A DNA stretch of 64,000 bases from Myxococcota bacterium (lineage in GTDB: Bacteria > Myxococcota > JAJVIH01), in the NCBI GenBank assembly GCA_022072125.1, contig JAJVIH010000031.1:35039-99038 (forward strand). The letters run 5' to 3'. This document shows, piece by piece, positions 24,585 through 32,491 of this stretch (positions are counted from its first letter, which is position 1; every line of letters starts with the position of its first letter). Made by a program: the position numbers and the translations under genes. Under the pieces are notes generated by a model. That model was not told where the DNA came from, did not search any database, and saw only the letters and a program-made list of their open reading frames with translations.

Positions 24585-25760
24585 TCATTTCCGCGTTTTG
24601 GGCGAGGTGTGGGCGATGGCGGCGACCACATCGCGCCACAGGTTGAGGCGGGACTGCATCATGCCGCGGAACTCGGCCACAAACTGTTTTCCCTGCTGCT
24701 TGAATTCGGGCTTGCCATGCTCCTTGATATACTGGAGCAATTGATCCAGCGCCTCTGGCGGGGCCATTTGCGCCGCCGGACCGGCCAGGGCGCGAATGGC
24801 GTAGCGCCCGCTTTTTTTGCCCAACGGATATTCATGCTGCCGATCAAAGAGCGAGGGTTCGAGATCGGTGTAGGCCTGCTCATCCTGCAGGGCGGCGTGG
24901 GCGTGTACGCCGGACGCATGGGCGAAGGCGAAGGCCCCCACCACCGGCTCCAGCGGAGACACCGGAATGCCCGAGGCCGTCTCCACCAGCGCCGCCAGCC
25001 GCGGCAGGCGCTGGGCCTTGAGCCCCTTGGCCAGTTCCATGCGGACAAGGCACGCGGTCAGGGTGGACAGGGATGCATTGCCCGCGCGTTCCCCCAGGCC
25101 ATTGACGGTCACGCTGACGTGCCGCGCTCCGCCCTGCCATGCGGCGAGGGAGTTTCCGGCCGCCATGCCCAGGTCATTGTGCCCATGGTAGCCCAGGTGG
25201 AGGGGTTCGGGGACGCGCGCGCGGATGCGGCGGACCCACTCCCTGGCTTCCCAGGGAAGATGCACCCCCACGGTATCGCACAGATAGGCGGTGTCCACGG
25301 CCCCGCCAAAGGCGTTGACCAGCGCGACAATGTCATCCTCCGCGGCGCGCGAGGCGTCCTCGACCGCCAGATGCACCTTGATGCGTTCGGCGGCCAACGC
25401 CAGCACCAGCGGACGGGCTTTCTCGATCATCCCCGGAAGATCCCAGTTCATATGTTCCAGGCGCCGCCGCGACGCCGGGGTGATCAGATAAACCGCGGCA
25501 GGACGCAGTTCGATCGCCTGGGCGACGTCATCGGTGTTGACGCGGCAGGAGACGCCCACCTCGGCGCGCAGGTGCAAATCCAGCAGGGAGCGGATGGTCT
25601 TGCATTCCTTTTCTCCGGAAGCGGGCATGCCGGCGTCCAGGCGGTGGACGCCGAATTCGTCGAGCGCCATGGCGATGGAGCATTTTTCCTCGATGGAAAA
25701 ATCCACGCCGGCGACCTGTTCGCCCTCGCGCAGGGTGTTGTCAGTCAGAAAAATACTCAT
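24585..25760 (-). CDS. Homocitrate-synthase-like (LeuA/NifV family) acyl-transferase
   Basis: 391 aa from ATG 25760, which overlaps the radical SAM gene stop by four bases; the frame is open further upstream but lies inside that gene. DRE-TIM family motifs: FLTDNTLREGEQVAG (metal-binding Asp and Arg/Glu), GYHGHNDLGMAAGNSLAA with the metal-binding HGH, and VNGLGERAGNASL. The family condenses acetyl-CoA with a 2-oxoacid. The absence of nif genes and the LeuC/LeuD partners suggest 2-oxoacid chain extension for a specialised product. The C-terminal domain is short, without the LeuA leucine-binding domain. Confidence 0.88.
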   Translation of the reverse strand: MSIFLTDNTLREGEQVAGVDFSIEEKCSIAMALDEFGVHRLDAGMPASGEKECKTIRSLLDLHLRAEVGVSCRVNTDDVAQAIELRPAAVYLITPASRRRLEHMNWDLPGMIEKARPLVLALAAERIKVHLAVEDASRAAEDDIVALVNAFGGAVDTAYLCDTVGVHLPWEAREWVRRIRARVPEPLHLGYHGHNDLGMAAGNSLAAWQGGARHVSVTVNGLGERAGNASLSTLTACLVRMELAKGLKAQRLPRLAALVETASGIPVSPLEPVVGAFAFAHASGVHAHAALQDEQAYTDLEPSLFDRQHEYPLGKKSGRYAIRALAGPAAQMAPPEALDQLLQYIKEHGKPEFKQQGKQFVAEFRGMMQSRLNLWRDVVAAIAHTSPKTRK

Positions 25761-27469
25761 GTGAATACGGCTCGCGGGGCGGACGGATGCAACGCGGCGA
25801 TGCGCCGGACCTCGTCCACGTAATCCCATGTTCCAGAGAAGGGTTGTTCGGGCAGGGGTTCGCCGCGCCGCTGGGCGATCATTTTCCGGCGCTCGAAGCA
25901 GTGGGTGCGCCCCTGTTCCGGAGTGACGAATTTCCGCGGATCGGGAGACAGGAAACAGAAGTCCATGCACTTGAGTTTCTGCATCTCCCGGGTGAATTCA
26001 TGGATGCCGCCGCGATCCCGTTCGTCGCCGAAGTAGTCGAGTATCTTGAAGCCCAGCCCGGAATAGGTGTCCGCTCCTTCTCCGCCATGGCTGCGCACGA
26101 AATCCATGAAATTCCTGCGGTCGGTGATCATGTTGAAATCCTGGGGACGCTCGAATTGCGGAGAGCCGGGCTCCAGTTGCACGCTCCAGGTCATCAGCCG
26201 CTTGATATTGGAGAAGCGCGCGGCCATTTCATGAATCAGCCGTTTGGTTTTCATGGCGCGCTCCAGGTTTTCACCCGGCAAACCGATGGTGAAGAAAATA
26301 TCCATGGTGATGCCATGCTGCTTCAGCCGTTCACATACCGCCAGCAGATCGGCGTTGGAGTAGAAATGCCCCTTGTTGAGACGGCGGACATCCTCGTCGC
26401 CGGAGTCGGGAGACAGCGCGAAATAGCTGTGCTGCATGCCGAAGGTGCGGGCGAACTCGCGCATGAAGCGTTCGGTGGGCAACCCCCAGCACTCGAAGTA
26501 GAAATCCACATCCAGCCGCGCGGCGCGCATCTTGCGGAACAGTTCGACATAGTATTCGTCCCGCTCCGGGATGGGATCAAAACACAGCGCCATGGTCTTG
26601 TACCCGAAATCCATGGCGCGGCGGATGTCGTCCATCACCCGGTCATGGCCGCGCCACAACATCTTGCTGCCGCCGTTGATGCGCCGCAGCGAGTCGCGGT
26701 TGCCGCCGCAGTAGGTGCAGACCACCGGGCAACCGCGTCCGATGAACAGCGGGAAAAAGGTCCGGCCCATGGTCTGGAAACGGCGGTTTTCCTCCTTGTT
26801 GAAATCCTTTCCCCAGGCCAGGGGGAAGCCGAAATTGGCGGCGTATTCCTCCGGATGCCGCATCACCGACAGATCGCCGAAGACGAGATCGTCCAGGTCC
26901 TTGGGTTCGGCGAAATAATCCATGGGGTTCTTGTGGACGGCGCCCTTTTCATCGCGCCACACCAGGTTGGACACGGTGCGAAAGTCCCGTTTTCCCGCCA
27001 GCGCCTCGTTGAGTTGCCGGATGGGGGTTTCGCCATGGCCCTGCACAACAGCGTCAATCCACGGAACCGACTCCAGGATTTCCCTGTTGAAATAACCCGC
27101 CGTGGTGCCGCCAAGGAACAGGAAGACATCCGGACGGACTTCCTTGATCTTCCGCGCCACGTCAATCACGTCGAAGGACTGGTAATGCCAGTACAGCGGC
27201 ATGCCCACCGCGGTGATTTCCGGACGGCCCTCCAGTTCGCGGATGACCGAATAACTTTTGTCCAGAATCCATTCCACCCCCAGGTGAATGATTTCCGCCG
27301 GCGTGCCGCCGGATTTGAGCATATGGGCGAGCGCGGGCAGCCCCATGGGCATGTAGTTGATGTTCATGAACTCCCCCAGCGGCAAATAGTGGTTGCTGAA
27401 CTTGGGGACATGAACAAACAGGAAATGGGGGCTGGGGCGCTTCAAGGGATTCATATTCCGGGATACCAC
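25757..27469 (-). CDS. B12-binding-type radical SAM protein
   Basis: 570 aa. An N-terminal region with MPMGLPALAHMLKSGG and VFLFLGGTTAGYFNREIL resembles cobalamin-binding domains of this class. The radical SAM cluster motif is CPVVCTYC (CxxxCxxC) followed by GGNRDSLRR, and the barrel continues through FYFECWGLPTERFM and IFFTIGLPGENLERA. Such enzymes carry out methylation, ring rearrangement or other radical chemistry; the substrate is not predictable. It is the first gene of a seven-gene run ending with luxC. ATG 27454 is an alternative start. Confidence 0.85.
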   Translation of the reverse strand: MVSRNMNPLKRPSPHFLFVHVPKFSNHYLPLGEFMNINYMPMGLPALAHMLKSGGTPAEIIHLGVEWILDKSYSVIRELEGRPEITAVGMPLYWHYQSFDVIDVARKIKEVRPDVFLFLGGTTAGYFNREILESVPWIDAVVQGHGETPIRQLNEALAGKRDFRTVSNLVWRDEKGAVHKNPMDYFAEPKDLDDLVFGDLSVMRHPEEYAANFGFPLAWGKDFNKEENRRFQTMGRTFFPLFIGRGCPVVCTYCGGNRDSLRRINGGSKMLWRGHDRVMDDIRRAMDFGYKTMALCFDPIPERDEYYVELFRKMRAARLDVDFYFECWGLPTERFMREFARTFGMQHSYFALSPDSGDEDVRRLNKGHFYSNADLLAVCERLKQHGITMDIFFTIGLPGENLERAMKTKRLIHEMAARFSNIKRLMTWSVQLEPGSPQFERPQDFNMITDRRNFMDFVRSHGGEGADTYSGLGFKILDYFGDERDRGGIHEFTREMQKLKCMDFCFLSPDPRKFVTPEQGRTHCFERRKMIAQRRGEPLPEQPFSGTWDYVDEVRRIAALHPSAPRAVFT

Positions 27470-27641
27470 CGGAAATCGCCCGCGGTTTCAACCTGGCGTC
27501 CGGAAATCCTCGTCTCCCCGCATGCGGGACAGGTTTGGAGCCGCAACATCCGGAGGCGGCCGCTTGCCCCGCCGCCCAGGTTCAAGCATGCGCCCATATC
27601 CGTTCAGACTTCACCCAGTGATTCAATCCGGAACGGCGTGC

Positions 27642-28442
27642 TCAGGCCCGGGATTTCAAAAGGAAACGGCGAGCCAGCAAAATAGCCAGCAACAGGGCGG
27701 CAAACCCGCCGCCGTGGGATGAACCAGCGTCCGGCGCCAGGGAGCATCCGCCGGATTTTGGGGTGTTGAGCACGGCGTCATCCCCATAGATGGCGCAAAC
27801 CCCCAGAATATCATCAATATGCAAGTCGCGCTTGATGGTTTCGTTGGGATTGGCCTGGCCATACATGGTCGCCGCCGGGGTCAGGGAATGCGCCAGGCCC
27901 AGCAGGTGGCCGATTTCATGGACAGCGGTGTTCTCCAGATCCATGGGAGTCCGGGTGGGATCAAATTCCGTCAGCTTGCCGCTGGATGCGAAGGTGTAAT
28001 CCTCGGCGTTAAACTCGATATCCGAGCCGACGATCTCGCCATTGAAGGCGTTGTAATACTGCGAGGTGATGGCGATGGCTCCGAAATACTCCCGGTTGTT
28101 CCATCCCTTTTCGATGAACATGACGGAGTTTTCATTGCTCTCCAGGTCCTTGCGGTTGAAGGTGGCGATGCGTTCGTCCGTCAATCCGCCGTAAACAAAG
28201 TTGACCCGGTGGCAGGGCGCCTCCGACCAGCGTTTGAAGCTGCGCGTCATCGCATCCAGGATTTCCTCCTGCTTCATCCGGGAATATCCCCCCTTGCTGA
28301 GCTTCCATCTGATGTCCGTGCTGGTCCAGTACATCTTTTGTTCGGGATAGCCCGCGTCCTTGTCGGTGGTGGCGCGCACGAATCCCTCCGCGGCGATGGA
28401 ATGAAGAAGAAGGGCGGCGGCGAGCAGGTGCGAAAACCACAT
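27642..28442 (-). CDS. Matrixin-type metalloprotease with MYXO-CTERM-like tail
   Basis: 266 aa from ATG 28442 (signal peptide MWFSHLLAAALLLHSIAAEG); a TTG at 28478 gives a longer, less likely start. The zinc site HEIGHLLGLAHS is the matrixin/metzincin HExxHxxGxxH, followed by the Met-turn ATMYG. The C-terminus has GGCSLAPDAG, a hydrophobic helix (FAALLLAILLARR) and basic residues, the three-part layout of MYXO-CTERM sorting signals. It is probably a surface-anchored protease. It follows arginase by 62 bases on the same strand. Confidence 0.85.
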   Translation of the reverse strand: MWFSHLLAAALLLHSIAAEGFVRATTDKDAGYPEQKMYWTSTDIRWKLSKGGYSRMKQEEILDAMTRSFKRWSEAPCHRVNFVYGGLTDERIATFNRKDLESNENSVMFIEKGWNNREYFGAIAITSQYYNAFNGEIVGSDIEFNAEDYTFASSGKLTEFDPTRTPMDLENTAVHEIGHLLGLAHSLTPAATMYGQANPNETIKRDLHIDDILGVCAIYGDDAVLNTPKSGGCSLAPDAGSSHGGGFAALLLAILLARRFLLKSRA

Positions 28443-28504
28443 GGGAAGGATTGTAAGCCGCCACGGGACGGCGGGCAAAGAGGTCCGCCGTTCGCCGGAG
28501 CGGT

Positions 28505-29536
28505 TCAGCCATCCAGCAGGAGATGCAACAGGTTGCAGGCGGCGCGCGCGGTCACGCCGCCGGCATCCAGGGCTGGATTGACCTCCACCAGATCCAACGA
28601 GGATATCTCGAACCGGGAACGGGCGGCGGCGAGCAGGCGGGCGGCTTCATCCATCCGCAAACCGCCGCTGGCCGGCGTGCCGACTCCGGGCGCCACGGAT
28701 GGATCCAGCGCGTCAATATCCAGCGAGACATGCAGGCGATCGCAGCGGGCCGCCAGATAATCCATCGCATGGGCGATGGCGTTGGCCATCCCCACCCGGA
28801 GGATGCGCGGCATGTCCAGCAGTTCGACGCCGGCGGCTTCGATATTCGCATCCTCGCCCCTGTCCAGGTCGCGCACCCCGAAGAGCACGGTTTGTCCGCC
28901 CGCGATCGCCGGATGGAACTTGCCGATGCGGGTCAGTTCTTCCGGTCCGCGCCCGGTCAGGCAACTCAGCCCCATGCCATGGAGATTGCCCGTGGGTGTG
29001 GTTTCCTCGCTGTTCATGTCGCCGTGGGCGTCAATCCACAATACCCCCAGGCTTTCGCCATGCAGCCGCGCATGATCGGCGGCGGCCGCGATGGAACCCA
29101 CCACAACCGAATGATCTCCGCCCAGCACCAAGGGACGGAAACCACGCGCATGGGCCTCCATGGACGCCGCGTAGACCCGCCGGTTGACGTGAGTCACCGC
29201 GGCGAGGTTCCGGATTTTTCGCCCCTGAACCATGGAGTCGCGAAACTGGCGCGGGGAGATATCGCCCGCGTCGGCCAGGCGGACTCCATTCCGGCGTAAC
29301 GGGCCGTGCAATCCGGCGCGGCGCAACACCTCCGGGGCCAGTTCGGTTCCCGCCACGCCGGCGCCATGACCAAAGGGCGCGCCGATGACGCATATGGACC
29401 GATGGGCGCCCTGATCCTTTCCATGGCGCGGCAGGCCGCCCACGCGCAGCGAAGGGCCGCCAGGGTTCCAATGGTCCGGAACCGCCGCCGGCGCGGCTGA
29501 AGGAAGAGACCCAAGGCCGTGAGAAATCATGCTCAT
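28505..29536 (-). CDS. Arginase-family ureohydrolase
   Basis: 343 aa with the binuclear manganese motifs: LVLGGDHSVV, WIDAHGDMN and SLDIDALDPSVAPGVGTP, then GGLRMDEA and LDLVEVNPALD. The residues between GDMN and SLDID resemble true arginases more than agmatinases (ETTPTGNLHGM), so hydrolysis of arginine to ornithine and urea is the best guess. It overlaps the upstream gene by four bases, in an operon with acyltransferases, an unusual setting for arginine catabolism. The N-terminal 45 residues are a non-conserved extension. Confidence 0.88.
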   Translation of the reverse strand: MSMISHGLGSLPSAAPAAVPDHWNPGGPSLRVGGLPRHGKDQGAHRSICVIGAPFGHGAGVAGTELAPEVLRRAGLHGPLRRNGVRLADAGDISPRQFRDSMVQGRKIRNLAAVTHVNRRVYAASMEAHARGFRPLVLGGDHSVVVGSIAAAADHARLHGESLGVLWIDAHGDMNSEETTPTGNLHGMGLSCLTGRGPEELTRIGKFHPAIAGGQTVLFGVRDLDRGEDANIEAAGVELLDMPRILRVGMANAIAHAMDYLAARCDRLHVSLDIDALDPSVAPGVGTPASGGLRMDEAARLLAAARSRFEISSLDLVEVNPALDAGGVTARAACNLLHLLLDG

Positions 29537-30366
29537 CCGGCATCCTGGGGGGAAGGCGCGGGCTGGAGCGGCGGCAGGTTGACCGGACGTTTGCGTCCAG
29601 CGAGTTTGCGCGCCATGTACATCACGGCGGAGAGCGAACTGACATGCCCCACCTGTACAATCTCATCGCCTTCACCGAATTGCAGGATATGCTGGTAATA
29701 CTGGTTGAGTATCTCGTTCCGGTGGTGGTAACGGCGATCGCCGGAGTCCTTCTGGAACACGCTGTTTTCGACACTGCGCCGGAAGACGAAATTCCGTTCG
29801 TCCAGGGCCGCCGATTCGCTGATGTGGATATCCTTGCGGTAGCGCCGGGAAATCGTCCGGGCGATGGCGAGGTGGGCGTCCGTGGGGCGGCCAAAGTAGA
29901 ACGGCGAGGGGTATACATCCTCGAAGTTCAGCGCCACGTTGCCCAGGCTGCTGAGCACGCAGGCGACGTTGGTCACCCACAGGCGCCCAACTGGCCGTTT
30001 GCGCAGCATGTAGCCAATCACCAACTTGGAGGTGAGTTGATGGGTCAGGCTGGTTCCGCGGTCATTCACATGCACGCAGGTCAGGCCCAGGTGAAGCACC
30101 GTGCCCACGCCCTCGACCTCCATCAGCAGGGCGGAGCAGAACCCCGCCATGGTTCCATCGGGACGGAAGGCGGCGGTGATCACCTTGTCAGACAGGGCTT
30201 CGCGGGTTCCCACCAGGCTCTGGTATTCCGGAATGGAATCGAAGCAGGTGGCGGCGACTTCGCGCAGCCCGCTCACCAATTCGCCGCGCTCCGCATCGGA
30301 CATGGACAAACCGGGGCGGTGGTAAAAGCGGAGGCTGTAGCGGGGATTATCCTTCCTGGATTTCAT
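29533..30366 (-). CDS. Unidentified protein, possibly GNAT-like acyltransferase
   Basis: 277 aa from ATG 30366, inside the end of the plsC-like gene (20-base overlap). The sequence has an acyltransferase-like beta-alpha pattern: FRPDGTMAGFCSALLMEVEG, VLHLGLTCVHVNDRGTSLTH with a possible coenzyme-binding turn, and RLWVTNVACVLSSLGNVA. The C-terminal half is charged (SRRYRKDIHISESAALDERN). No signal or membrane segment is visible. I do not recognise a precise family. Its position between PlsC and arginase suggests that it acylates a small amine or lipid head group; this is inference. Confidence 0.5.
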   Translation of the reverse strand: MKSRKDNPRYSLRFYHRPGLSMSDAERGELVSGLREVAATCFDSIPEYQSLVGTREALSDKVITAAFRPDGTMAGFCSALLMEVEGVGTVLHLGLTCVHVNDRGTSLTHQLTSKLVIGYMLRKRPVGRLWVTNVACVLSSLGNVALNFEDVYPSPFYFGRPTDAHLAIARTISRRYRKDIHISESAALDERNFVFRRSVENSVFQKDSGDRRYHHRNEILNQYYQHILQFGEGDEIVQVGHVSSLSAVMYMARKLAGRKRPVNLPPLQPAPSPQDAG

Positions 30367-31144
30367 GGGCGTAGCTCCCAAAGGCGGGGACGGGGATGGC
30401 GGCCGGTGTTTCCGGCCAGTTGGGGAGGTTTGCGAGAATCCACGCGCGCGAAGCCCGGCAGGCCTCGTGCGAGGTCGCCGCATGGAGCGGAGGACCGAAC
30501 ACCACGCGCACGGTCTTCCTCTTCTCGCCAAGACAATTCAGAAAATGATGGACAAAGGTCTCGTCGCCCACCCAGCAATCGGATGGTTGCGGATATTCAA
30601 TCACCACCGGCACGACTGGCGCGTCAACGGCTTCCGCAGCCAGGAACATGCCGCGCCGGAAACCCGCGCAGCCATTCCCGCTGGTGGTGGTTCCCTCGGG
30701 GAAAACAGCGACGCTGTGGCCGCCCGCGAGCAGATTTTCCGCCTGGCGGCGCGCGCTGTGCCCTGATCGCCAGTCGCCGCGGTTGACGAACAGGGTTCCG
30801 CAAGCCCGGGCGCCCGCGCCGAGGATGGGCCACCTGGAAACCTCCGCCTTGGCCAGGAAACTGGCGGGGGCGTGAATCAGGATCGCAACGATATCGAGGT
30901 AAGAGCGGTGGTTGGCCGCCAGCAACGACCCCGGCGGGGGGAGTGGTCCGGCGGCTTCCACGTCCACGCCCAGGGCGCGGGTGGCGGTGCGGGCCCAAAG
31001 CCGGGACATGTTCACGCCCGGCGATACGCCCGCGCTTCTTGACAGCCGGTTCCGCAAGGTTAAAGCAAGAAGGAATCCGGCCGTGAGACAGAGAAACGCC
31101 GTCAGCCTGAACAATCCGCGCGCCAGCCTGATGAAATCGTCCAT
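30347..31144 (-). CDS. PlsC-like 1-acylglycerol-phosphate/lyso-lipid acyltransferase
   Basis: 265 aa from ATG 31144 with an AAGGAG site. Acyltransferase motif I is NHRSYLD (HxxxxD), motif II lies near GTLFVNRGD, and motif III is VAVFPEGTTTSGNG, with the VPVVIEY motif IV. An N-terminal membrane helix (LFRLTAFLCLTAGFLLALTL) anchors it. It transfers a fatty acyl chain to a lyso-lipid acceptor, which may be lysophosphatidate or a specialised lipid. It is the first gene of an overlapping run with the unknown acyltransferase-like gene and arginase. Confidence 0.88.
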   Translation of the reverse strand: MDDFIRLARGLFRLTAFLCLTAGFLLALTLRNRLSRSAGVSPGVNMSRLWARTATRALGVDVEAAGPLPPPGSLLAANHRSYLDIVAILIHAPASFLAKAEVSRWPILGAGARACGTLFVNRGDWRSGHSARRQAENLLAGGHSVAVFPEGTTTSGNGCAGFRRGMFLAAEAVDAPVVPVVIEYPQPSDCWVGDETFVHHFLNCLGEKRKTVRVVFGPPLHAATSHEACRASRAWILANLPNWPETPAAIPVPAFGSYAHEIQEG

Positions 31145-31465
31145 CGGTCGCTCTCCTTCCTGCCCGCGCAATGTAGGGGACGCCGGTGACGCGACAATTA
31201 CGGCTTCGTGGAATGAACGCACTTCTTTGGCGTCATTGTGGTTGCGCCGGAAACAACCGGGTGACGGTTTTGTCCCCGCGGAAGGACATGTGTCAGTCTG
31301 GCGGCGAGCAGGCGGCGCCCTGAGGCGGCTGACATGGCGGCGGCGATCCCGGCGGACGCAGGCGGAGGGAACGCCATCCGGGGCCGGCCCCCCGTTCGCC
31401 CGTGGAGAGTTTGATCTCGCCCGCCCGTTGTTGGATACCCTTGTGGAGTGCGAAGCGGACCGCAA
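31145..31465. other. Divergent intergenic region between plsC-like and batC-like genes
   Basis: About 320 bases between genes pointing away from each other. It holds the promoter noted for the minus-strand operon (31170-31197). Near the plus-strand gene, TTGATC (31411-31416) and GATACC (31434-31439) could form a weak promoter. Nothing else recognisable was found: no RNA gene, convincing small gene or strong hairpin. Confidence 0.5.
31170..31197 (-). promoter_or_regulatory. Candidate promoter for the plsC-like operon
   Basis: Minus strand TTGTCG (31197-31192), 16-base spacer, TACATT (31175-31170): four of six matches in each hexamer with acceptable spacing. It lies just upstream of the AAGGAG ribosome site and ATG 31144. 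Confidence 0.4.
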
Positions 31466-32491
31466 ATGACTTCATTGCTCCGGCGTCTTTTCTGGCTGCT
31501 GTTGCCCCCGCTGTTGATGGCCGCGGACTGGCTGACGGTTCCCGATCCATTGGTGGAGGAGGCGCGGAAAACGCTGGAAGGCGGCGACGCGGAAGGAGCG
31601 CTGTCGCGGCTGGAAATGGCGGACGACGACGTGCGCTCCAACCCGCGCTACCAGTTCAACCGCGGCGTGGTCCTGCACAAACTCAAACGCCACGAAGAAG
31701 CCCGCGACGCCTTTCTCAAGGCGATTGACGAACGCGATCCCATTTTCAAGAGCCGCAACTATCACAACCTGGGCGTCAACGCGGAGAAATTGGGCAAGCC
31801 TGAAGAGGCGATCGAACATTACCGGCGCGCGCTGGAGGCGGATTGGACCAACCCTGGCGCGCGGCGGAACCTGGAGCGCCTGCTCGCCATGATCAAAAAG
31901 AAAAAGGAGGAGGATGAACGCCGCGCCAGGGAGCAGCAGAACGCTCCTTCCAACGATCAGCAGCAGGCACACGCCGGGGATCCCCAGCAGCAGAACCCGG
32001 CCAACGCCACAGACCCGGAGAAACAGCCGGACCAGCAACAACAGCAACCGCCGGAACAACAGCCGCAAGGTCAGCCCAAGGATGATCCGCAGAATCCCGA
32101 TAAAGGCGGGAACAGCCCCAAACCAGGCGAGGGCGATCCCAAAAATCCCGGCGAACAACAACAGGAAGGTCCGAAGGAAGGCCAGGACGATCAGGGCCGG
32201 CGGCAGGGGGAACAACAGGCCGGCCAGCAGTCCGGACAGGGAGGCGAGCAACCCAAACCAGAAGATTGGAATGACGCCGGAAAGCACGACGCCGAAGCCA
32301 ATATGCGCGAACTCCGGGAGCTTTTGGGCGCCGATCCGGACAAGCCCCTCGACAAGGAAACCCTGGGCAGGCTGGAAAAAACCCGCGACATGCTGAACGC
32401 CCTTCGCGAGCGGGAAAAACTCCAGAAAAAAGGCCGCCTGATGTTGCCCAGCGTCAAATCCCCGGGCCAGGCGGTCGAAAAGGACTGGTGA
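31466..32491 (+). CDS. BatC-like TPR protein
   Basis: 341 aa from ATG 31466 (GTG 31448 is an alternative). An N-terminal hydrophobic segment (LLRRLFWLLLPPLLMAADWL) is followed by two or three TPR units (about 40-135; NRGVVLHKLKRHEEARDAFL), then a long low-complexity region rich in Gln, Pro, Asp and Gly, and a short C-terminal domain (ELRELLGADPDKPLDKE). This layout matches BatC of the Bacteroides aerotolerance-type operons. It is followed without gap by BatD- and BatE-like genes. Confidence 0.7.
   Translation: MTSLLRRLFWLLLPPLLMAADWLTVPDPLVEEARKTLEGGDAEGALSRLEMADDDVRSNPRYQFNRGVVLHKLKRHEEARDAFLKAIDERDPIFKSRNYHNLGVNAEKLGKPEEAIEHYRRALEADWTNPGARRNLERLLAMIKKKKEEDERRAREQQNAPSNDQQQAHAGDPQQQNPANATDPEKQPDQQQQQPPEQQPQGQPKDDPQNPDKGGNSPKPGEGDPKNPGEQQQEGPKEGQDDQGRRQGEQQAGQQSGQGGEQPKPEDWNDAGKHDAEANMRELRELLGADPDKPLDKETLGRLEKTRDMLNALREREKLQKKGRLMLPSVKSPGQAVEKDW

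Noticed and set aside
24585..25760. NifV (nitrogenase homocitrate synthase)
   Set aside because: The family matches, but no nif gene is in the window and the partners are isomerase subunits and acid-reduction genes.
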